A stretch of 10,614 bases of DNA from Frankia sp. (GTDB taxonomy: Bacteria; Actinomycetota; Actinomycetes; Frankiales; Frankiaceae). Where the stretch lies: positions 1 to 10,614 of the forward strand of contig JADGHD010000121.1 in assembly GCA_019689615.1 (NCBI GenBank). Reading direction: 5' to 3'. The translations under genes were made by a program, and so were the position numbers. Below are positions 5,758 through 10,614 of this stretch, piece by piece; position 1 is the first letter of the stretch, and each line of letters opens with the position of its first letter. The notes beneath the pieces are model-generated. The model worked only from the letters and a program-made list of their open reading frames with translations, ran no database searches and was not told where the DNA came from.

Positions 5758-8700
5758 TCAGGCCGGGGGTGAGGCCGACGGGTCCGTCGAGGGCGGGTTC
5801 GTCGTCGGCGGCGTCGGTGTCGGCGATGAACCGCCGTCGGGCGGCGGGTCCGGGGCGCGGGCGACGGTGATCGTGATCGTCGAGCCGCGGGCGACCGTGC
5901 CGGAAGCCGGGGTCTGGGAGAGCACCCGGCCGACGGGCTGACCGCTGGCCTGCTGGCGGACGGACGCCGTGAGGCCCAGCCGGTTGAGCAGGTCCTCGGC
6001 GGCGGCGCGGCTCTGGCCGACCACGTTCGGCACGGCCACCTCGGCGCTTACCACCGTGATCGTCACCCGGCTCCTGGCGGCCACCTCGGTGCCGGCCGGC
6101 GGGTCGACGGCCTCGACCAGGCCGGGGGCCAGCGTCGCCTCGCCGGTGTTCTGCCGGACCACGACGTCGAGGCCAGCCGCCTGCAGCGCCGCGCGGGCGT
6201 CCGCCTCGGTCCCACCGGCCACGTCGGGCACCACGGTCTGTCCCGGCCCGGTGGACACGGTCAGCGTGATGGTCGTGTTCTTGGCCACCGACTGCCCGGG
6301 CGCCGGGTCGATGGCGGTGACCGTGCCGACCTCGGCGTCGCTCGTGGCGTAGGTGACCACGATGTTCGTGAAGCCCGCCGCCCGCACGGCCGCCTGGGCC
6401 GCGTCGGCCGGCTGGCCGACGACCGCCGGCACCCTGGCCTGGGCCCGCGGCCCGCCTACTGGCGTCACCGTGATCGTGACGGTCGTGCCGGCCGGGACGA
6501 CGGAGCCCGTCTGCGGGGTGACCGCGGCCACCCGGCCGGGGCCGACATCGACCGGCCCGGTGCCGGCGCGCACGACGACGGACAACCCGCGGCCCTGCAG
6601 CCGCTCGCGCGCCGCCGCCTCGGTCAGCCCGACGACCTCTGGCACGGTCACGTCCGCCATCCCGGCGGACACCACCAGCGTGACCACGCTGTCCGCGGTC
6701 AGCCGGCTGCCCTCGGCCGGCCGGATCGCGAGCACGGTCTGCTGTGGCGCCAGGTCCGGTGTCAGGTCCCAGTTGATGACCGTGAACCCCGCCGCCCGCA
6801 GCCGCGCCTGCGCGTCCTGCGCCGACATCCCGACCAGACCGGACGGGATCGTGAGCTGGGCGACGGGCTTCCGGTCGCCCCGCCCGCCGGACTCCTGGAA
6901 CGCGGCGCGGGCCGCGAAGACCACCGCGGTCAGCGCCACCAGAACGCTGAGCGCGCTGATCACGGTGGTCAGCCGGGGCAGCCGGCGCCGCGGCCGCGGC
7001 GGAACACCGGGCGTGCTCACGAGGTCCAGCGAGTCGGTGGTCTGCGCGGTCCGCGTCGTCGCCGCCGCCTGGCCCGCCGACATCTCGACCAGCTCGGTCG
7101 CCGGCAGCGGGGTGAGCCGGGTGGCCGTCTCCTCCGACCGCCAGCTCGGTGTGCGTGGCCTGGTCAGGCTGACCGTCGTGGCGGGCTGGCGCGCGTGGCC
7201 GGCGGAGTCATCGGGACGGTCCGCGCTCCGGCCGTAGATCCGGACCGGCCCGCGGGATGGCCCGGGCAGCCACATCGTGCCGGTGCGTTCCCGGTCATCC
7301 CGGCCACCCTGCTGGCCGGCGCCCGCCATGCTGCCACCGCCGTCGTGGCCGGCGGCGTCGTCCTTGCCGGCCGTGGCCGGGGTGGCGGCGTCACCGGAAC
7401 CGGCCCGCGCCGGCTCGGGCGTCCCGGAGCCGTCCGGCGCCTGCGCGTCGCCGGCTTCCTCGCCGGCAGCGCTCGCCGGGTCCCCGGGTGCGTCCGGTGC
7501 CACGGCCGCGGCGGCGCTGTCGACCGCGTCCGCCGGGTCCGCCTGGCCGTCGTGGTCCGCGTGGTCGTCTTCGGTCTGGTCCCGCGGGTCGCCGGTCTCG
7601 CTGGTGGCGTCGGCGCGTCGTGCCGGCGAGCCCGCGCCCGGATCGGGCGACGGGACCGGGTCCTCGCCGGTCGGCTCGTCCTCGGCCGGGGCAGTCGCCG
7701 AGGCGTCGGCCGTGGCCAGCCCGTTTCCGTCGGCCGAGCCCGATGCGGGCGCCGCCGTCCCGGCGCCTGGTGCCTGTGCCCGCGCTCCTGACACCGGCTC
7801 GTCCTCGCCACCTGCGGCGGAGGGGGTTCCGGCTGTCGGGTCCGGTGGCTGCGCGTGGTCGTCGGCTGCCGCTAACCCGTCCTTGCTCGCCGTCGCCGAT
7901 GGCGGCCCGGCGCTCGGGTTCCGCGGCTTCGCCTGGCCGTTGGCAGCGGGCGGTCCGTCCCCGGCTGGCGTGGATGACGGCGTCCCGGGCGCGCCATCCC
8001 GGGGTCGCGCCGGGGACGCCTCGGCCGCGCCAGCCCCGTCCTCGCCTGCCGCGGCGAGTGTCGCGCCCCGCTGGCCTGGCTGGGGGGTGTCGGGCGCGGC
8101 CGAGCCGTCCTGGCCGGTCGTGGCCGGGGTCCCGGGAGTCCCGGCGGTCGCGGCGGGCGGCCGAGGGCCCGGCTCGTCCGCGCCGGCGTCGTCCGGTCCG
8201 GGCGGTGCGGCCGACGATGCCCCGTTCGCGCTGCCGGCGGGCTCGGCCGCGCGGCGGTCGCCGAGCAGCAGGGTCGCGACGCTGCCCGTGCTCGCCGGCG
8301 CCGCGGTGCCGGCGGGCATCGTGGTGGCGGGCTCGCTCAGGCCGAGGCGGAGCAGCTGCTGGAAGATCTCGCTGGCGGTCGGGCGGGCGGCCGGGTCCCG
8401 GCGCATCGCGGCGCGGACCACCTCGGCCAGCGCCGGGTCCACCCCGGTCAGGTCCGGGTCGGAGGTGACGATCCGGAACAGCACGGCGGCGGCGACGCCG
8501 GACCCGAACGGCCGGCGACCGGTGGCCGCGTAGATCACGAGCCCGCCCCAGGCGAACACGTCCGCGGCCGAGGTGACCCGCTCGCCGCGGGCCTGCTCCG
8601 GGGACATGAACGCCGGTGTGCCGACGACCAGGTCCTTGGTGACGACCGTGCTGTCCGGAGCCCAGGCGACACCGAAGTCGATCAGCCGGGGCCCGAACGG

Positions 8701-9219
8701 CGAGAGCAGGACGTTCGACGGCTTCAGGTCGCGGTGTACCAGGCTCGCCGCGTGGATGGCGGTGAGCGCTGCCGCGACGCTGACCGCTACCCGCTCGACG
8801 TCCCCGGAGGACAGCGGGCCGTTCGTGGCGACCGAGTCGGCCAGCGTCGGGCCGTCGATGAACTCGGTGACCAGGTACGGGGGGCCGTCGTCGGGGTCGA
8901 CGACGTCGAGCACCTCGGCGGTGCAGAACCGGGCGACCCGCCGGGCCACCTGTGCCTCCCGGCGGAACCGCAGCCGGTACTCCAGGTCGTCGGCCAGGTC
9001 GGCGCGGACGACCTTCACCGCGACCAGGCGCCCGCCCTCGTTGCGGCCGAGGTAGACGGTGCCCATGCCGCCCTCGCCGAGGCGGGAGAGCAGCTCGTAT
9101 CGCCCCAGCTCACGCGGGTCGGAAGGACGCAGCGGGGTTCCCCTGCCGACCGCCGCCGTCGCCTCGGCCGGCTCGCGCTGACCCGAGCGCGGACCGGGCG
9201 AACCTGCGCGTGAGTTCAC
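5758..9219 (-). CDS. PASTA-type transmembrane Ser/Thr protein kinase
   Basis: 1153 residues from GTG 9219; the same frame is open to ATGs at 9324 and 9351. Kinase domain about 41-290: glycine loop LGEGGMGTVYLG (47-58), K69 in VAVKVV, E88, catalytic HRDLKPSN (162-169), DFG (181-183), a Ser/Thr-containing activation loop, then GTPAFMSPEQ. All key residues are present and the RD motif implies activation-loop phosphorylation. Then follows a roughly 450-residue Ala/Pro/Gly/Asp linker with degenerate repeats, a basic PRPRRRLPR stop signal, one membrane helix (about 750-772), and five PASTA domains (about 788-852, 858-920, 928-990, 995-1058, 1060-1121), each with a PxVVG or similar opening and an IT(I/V)xV-like end, and a Pro/Thr/Ser tail. 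PASTA kinases sense peptidoglycan fragments outside and phosphorylate targets inside. The usual PknB neighbours (rodA, pbpA, FHA genes, phosphatase) are absent, so this looks like a paralogue. Start is uncertain: the Shine-Dalgarno at 9219 is weak. One TTA codon at 7873-7875. Confidence 0.92.
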   Translation of the reverse strand: MNSRAGSPGPRSGQREPAEATAAVGRGTPLRPSDPRELGRYELLSRLGEGGMGTVYLGRNEGGRLVAVKVVRADLADDLEYRLRFRREAQVARRVARFCTAEVLDVVDPDDGPPYLVTEFIDGPTLADSVATNGPLSSGDVERVAVSVAAALTAIHAASLVHRDLKPSNVLLSPFGPRLIDFGVAWAPDSTVVTKDLVVGTPAFMSPEQARGERVTSAADVFAWGGLVIYAATGRRPFGSGVAAAVLFRIVTSDPDLTGVDPALAEVVRAAMRRDPAARPTASEIFQQLLRLGLSEPATTMPAGTAAPASTGSVATLLLGDRRAAEPAGSANGASSAAPPGPDDAGADEPGPRPPAATAGTPGTPATTGQDGSAAPDTPQPGQRGATLAAAGEDGAGAAEASPARPRDGAPGTPSSTPAGDGPPAANGQAKPRNPSAGPPSATASKDGLAAADDHAQPPDPTAGTPSAAGGEDEPVSGARAQAPGAGTAAPASGSADGNGLATADASATAPAEDEPTGEDPVPSPDPGAGSPARRADATSETGDPRDQTEDDHADHDGQADPADAVDSAAAAVAPDAPGDPASAAGEEAGDAQAPDGSGTPEPARAGSGDAATPATAGKDDAAGHDGGGSMAGAGQQGGRDDRERTGTMWLPGPSRGPVRIYGRSADRPDDSAGHARQPATTVSLTRPRTPSWRSEETATRLTPLPATELVEMSAGQAAATTRTAQTTDSLDLVSTPGVPPRPRRRLPRLTTVISALSVLVALTAVVFAARAAFQESGGRGDRKPVAQLTIPSGLVGMSAQDAQARLRAAGFTVINWDLTPDLAPQQTVLAIRPAEGSRLTADSVVTLVVSAGMADVTVPEVVGLTEAAARERLQGRGLSVVVRAGTGPVDVGPGRVAAVTPQTGSVVPAGTTVTITVTPVGGPRAQARVPAVVGQPADAAQAAVRAAGFTNIVVTYATSDAEVGTVTAIDPAPGQSVAKNTTITLTVSTGPGQTVVPDVAGGTEADARAALQAAGLDVVVRQNTGEATLAPGLVEAVDPPAGTEVAARSRVTITVVSAEVAVPNVVGQSRAAAEDLLNRLGLTASVRQQASGQPVGRVLSQTPASGTVARGSTITITVARAPDPPPDGGSSPTPTPPTTNPPSTDPSASPPA
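7720..8184 (-). repeat. Degenerate 26-27-residue repeats in kinase linker
   Basis: Residues about 346-500 of the kinase can be laid out as six units of 23-27 residues (about 80 bp), each Ala/Pro-rich, often with a (A/P)GTPxxT-like middle and ending in a short acidic-Gly motif (TTGQDG, AAGEDG, PAGDG, TASKDG, AGGEDE, SADGNG). Seen by eye; copies are diverged at DNA level. Confidence 0.5.
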
Positions 9220-9259
9220 TTCGCCCCCGGATGAACCATGTGCGTGAGAGGGACGGCAT
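9110..9259 (-). other. Out-of-frame ORF with strong RBS over the kinase start
   Basis: The best Shine-Dalgarno in the kinase leader, AGGGGAGGA (minus strand, 9273-9265), lies 5 nt before an ATG at 9259 that opens a 49-codon Arg-rich frame, MPSLSRTWFIRGRSE and onward, ending at 9110. It overlaps the first 37 codons of the kinase in another frame. It may be a leader ORF that tunes kinase translation, or a sign that the true kinase start is here with a frame error in between. Third-position GC is about equal in both frames, so it does not decide. Confidence 0.35.
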
Positions 9260-9307
9260 CGCGTTCCTCCCCTCAGGGACGCACAACGCGGCCAGCTGGT
9301 TGTCCAT

Positions 9308-9323
9308 TGTCGTATATCCGACA
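9308..9323. promoter_or_regulatory. Inverted repeat in AT-rich island upstream of kinase
   Basis: TGTCG (9308-9312), TATATC spacer, CGACA (9319-9323), 85-100 bp upstream of the kinase GTG. The TATA-containing spacer is unusual in this GC-rich window. It may be an operator or part of the promoter. Arms are short. Confidence 0.35.
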
Positions 9324-9530
9324 TGGCTGACACTTCTGGGTGCGGTCGCACCCGAGGCCCGGCTGGTTCGCGCCGCGTATTCCGAGGTCAGGGACGCGGC
9401 GACAGCTCGCGCGGGCGCGCCGTTAGCCGCGGGTCGTTGGGGGAATCCCCGGAGAACGCCGGTCGACGAAGAGAGTGCGTTGTTGTTTTCCGTCGGCGCG
9501 CTGCCGGCGGTCCACGTCGCCGCGGGCGGG

Positions 9531-9563
9531 CTCCGGGCGGCCGCTGGCGGAACACGCCCGGAG
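9531..9563 (-). terminator. Hairpin downstream of lipoprotein gene
   Basis: Perfect 9-bp arms CTCCGGGCG (9531-9539) and CGCCCGGAG (9555-9563), with a nested CCGC/GCGG stem (9541-9544, 9547-9550). It lies 12 nt beyond the stop of the leftward lipoprotein gene. No T-run. Confidence 0.55.
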
Positions 9564-9575
9564 CACGCCCGCGAA

Positions 9576-10355
9576 TCAGGCGGCGAAGTCGAAGACGAGG
9601 CGGTCCGGGCCGGTCAGCTCCATCACCCGGAAGCCGACGACATCGTCGAGACCGACACCGATGTGGACGTAGCCCTCGAAGTCGCCGGCCATCACGACGT
9701 CGTGGATGGCGGTCAGGCCGTCGCCGACGACGGCGACCGGGGCGCGCAGGGTCGGCTGACCGCTGTCGTCGTGGGCCTGCGCCGGAGTGACGACGATCTC
9801 GAAGTACGCCTGGCCCTCGAGCGGCAGCGGGGAGCCCGACCCCGGCTGGTAGACCTGGTCGACGTAGCGGGCGGTGTAGCCGGGCAGGCCGCCGGCGAAC
9901 TCCAGCACCACCCGGTCGAAGCTCATACCGCCTTCTTCCTCGTTGTGCGCGGAGCGGACCTCGACCAGCCGGGGCGACGGCGAGACGGTCCTGGTCAGCG
10001 ACTGCTCCTCGCTCGACCAGACCTCGGGGCTCGCCACGCCGCCGGTCGGTGAGGTGTCGGGGGTGACGGGCGCCGACGTGCCGGCGGTCGGCCCGCCGGA
10101 GGCCGACGGCGTCCCCGGGCCGCCGTCGCCGTTGTCGTCGGAGCCGCCGCAGCCGGTCAGCAGGGCGGCCAGCAGCGCGGCGGCCGGCGTGAGCATCCGC
10201 CAGCCGGCCAGGCGGGTGCGCGACCGGCGCGGGATGGCCGTCGCGGCTCGCTCCCGCCGGTCGCTGGCCGGGCGGGGCGGTTGGCCGGACGCGCAGGGCC
10301 GCGCGCTGGCGAGGAGCGCGGGCTCCGGCCGGACCGGTGCTGTCTGTGGCGTCAT
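9576..10355 (-). CDS. AMIN-like domain lipoprotein
   Basis: 259 residues from the ATG at 10355, chosen because GGAGG (minus strand, 10365-10361) is 5 nt upstream; an in-frame ATG at 10394 lacks an RBS. The N-terminal 50 residues are an unusually long Arg/Pro n-region, then a hydrophobic stretch (LTPAAALLAALLTGC) ending in lipobox LLTGC with lipidation at C69. A Gly/Ser/Thr/Pro linker (70-125) leads to an AMIN-like domain (about 129-259) with RLVEVRSAHN, FDRVVLEF, GLPGYTARYVDQV, a GQAYFEIVVTPA strand and the closing DRLVFDF. Expected to sit on the outer face of the membrane; AMIN and AMIN-like domains are tied to cell-envelope or peptidoglycan proteins but no activity is established. A later ATG at M54 would leave only 15 residues before the lipid Cys. 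It lies upstream of the PASTA kinase on the same strand but a hairpin and 356 bp separate them. Confidence 0.87.
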   Translation of the reverse strand: MTPQTAPVRPEPALLASARPCASGQPPRPASDRRERAATAIPRRSRTRLAGWRMLTPAAALLAALLTGCGGSDDNGDGGPGTPSASGGPTAGTSAPVTPDTSPTGGVASPEVWSSEEQSLTRTVSPSPRLVEVRSAHNEEEGGMSFDRVVLEFAGGLPGYTARYVDQVYQPGSGSPLPLEGQAYFEIVVTPAQAHDDSGQPTLRAPVAVVGDGLTAIHDVVMAGDFEGYVHIGVGLDDVVGFRVMELTGPDRLVFDFAA

Positions 10356-10425
10356 GACGGCCTCCGAGCTGAGGTGCGCCGGTGGCGGGGCCACGGCCGA
10401 GAGCTGGGAGCTAGAAAGCTACGCC

Positions 10426-10436
10426 CGGACCGTCCG
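10426..10436. promoter_or_regulatory. Small inverted repeat upstream of lipoprotein gene
   Basis: CGGAC-C-GTCCG at 10426-10436, about 70 bp before the lipoprotein start, with TAGCTT (minus strand, about 10422-10417) nearby as a possible -10. Weak; no clear -35. Confidence 0.25.
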
Positions 10437-10501
10437 CTCCGGTGGAAAACGTCCGTCTGCCGACGGGCGGGCCAGTGGCGGTCGGCTGGGGCATGTCCGC
10501 T

Positions 10502-10519
10502 GGTCACGGCGCTGTGACC
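10502..10519 (-). terminator. Hairpin over the stop codon of the right-edge gene
   Basis: GGTCAC (10502-10507), GGCGCT loop, GTGACC (10514-10519); flanking bases add a G-T wobble and a C-G pair. The stem includes the TGA (minus strand) of the partial gene, like the hairpin at 1779-1806. Confidence 0.35.
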
Positions 10520-10614
10520 GGTCCGGTGGGGTCGCTCGGCTGGCCAGGCCCGCCGGTCGGCTGCGGTGGGGTGGTCTCCGGAGGCGGAGGCGGCGGGGTC
10601 GGCTCTGGCTGGGG
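10504..10614 (-). CDS. Partial gene: proline-rich C-terminus
   Basis: Reading leftward from the window edge gives 36 residues and a TGA: PQPEPTPPPPPPETTPP, then QPTGGPGQPSDPTGPVTAP. The Pro/Thr-rich tail resembles those that end actinobacterial secreted or membrane proteins and kinases. The gene starts outside the window and its identity cannot be told. The frame is open from the edge and third positions are GC-rich, but a stretch this short could be chance. Confidence 0.5.
   Translation of the reverse strand, partial: PQPEPTPPPPPPETTPPQPTGGPGQPSDPTGPVTAP

Larger units (their letters stand above)
9220..9575. other. 356-bp gap between kinase and lipoprotein genes
   Basis: From left to right it holds the out-of-frame ORF start (9259) with its RBS; an AT-richer island around 9300-9330 containing the inverted repeat at 9308-9323 and likely the kinase promoter, though I cannot fix -35 and -10 boxes; GGGG-GAAT-CCCC around 9438-9449; and the lipoprotein terminator at 9531-9563. 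No convincing further gene is seen on either strand. Confidence 0.6.

Noticed and set aside
7720..8184. Repeats considered as a CRISPR array or DNA minisatellite
   Set aside because: The periodicity is degenerate and lies inside an open coding frame as amino-acid repeats; there are no identical repeats with unique spacers.
7257..8533. Two long rightward open frames opposite the kinase linker
   Set aside because: They mirror the low-complexity GC-rich linker of the kinase, show only Arg/Pro or Ala/Ser runs and no domain, and the minus frame carries a clear kinase and PASTA protein.
8952..10052. Rightward 366-codon frame spanning the kinase start, the gap and the lipoprotein
   Set aside because: It is a chain of antisense composition over two real genes with no domain.

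Overview
The window is about 10.6 kb of very GC-rich DNA with strongly GC-biased third codon positions, actinobacterial protein families and only one TTA codon seen in a gene. It reads as the chromosome of a high-GC actinobacterium; a Frankia-like organism is a guess from the family mix and is not proven. I see no mobile element, CRISPR array, rRNA or tRNA.

Left part (1-1781): a head-to-head pair, a thiolase-fold protein (-) and a DUF35 zinc-ribbon/OB-fold protein (+). Together they look like an acyl-CoA C-C bond enzyme of the Ltp2/SCP2-thiolase type. The thiolase-like protein lacks the usual nucleophilic cysteine. Next (1836-2636, -) is a predicted soluble protein joining a helix-turn-helix to one PASTA domain. 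It is preceded by a perfect 9+4+9 palindrome lying over what looks like a leaderless promoter. Divergent from it is a membrane-anchored, extracytoplasmic cyclophilin-type prolyl isomerase (2803-4020, +), followed by a 113-residue HExxH zincin (4207-4548, +) and a DUF574-type SAM-dependent methyltransferase (4757-5728, +).

Right part, all on the minus strand: a PASTA-type Ser/Thr protein kinase (5758-9219; kinase domain, roughly 450-residue disordered linker, one membrane helix, five PASTA domains and a Pro/Thr/Ser tail), an AMIN-like lipoprotein (9576-10355), and the proline-rich end of another gene running off the right edge (10504-10614).

Themes: several products face or sense the cell surface (PASTA kinase, anchored prolyl isomerase, lipoprotein), and PASTA domains occur in two unrelated architectures, one a receptor kinase and one apparently cytosolic and DNA-binding. 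Hairpins sit at or over most stop codons. The best candidates for something undescribed are the HTH-PASTA regulator with its operator-like palindrome, and a possible Shine-Dalgarno-sequestering leader in front of the methyltransferase. I found no multi-gene defence or biosynthetic system.
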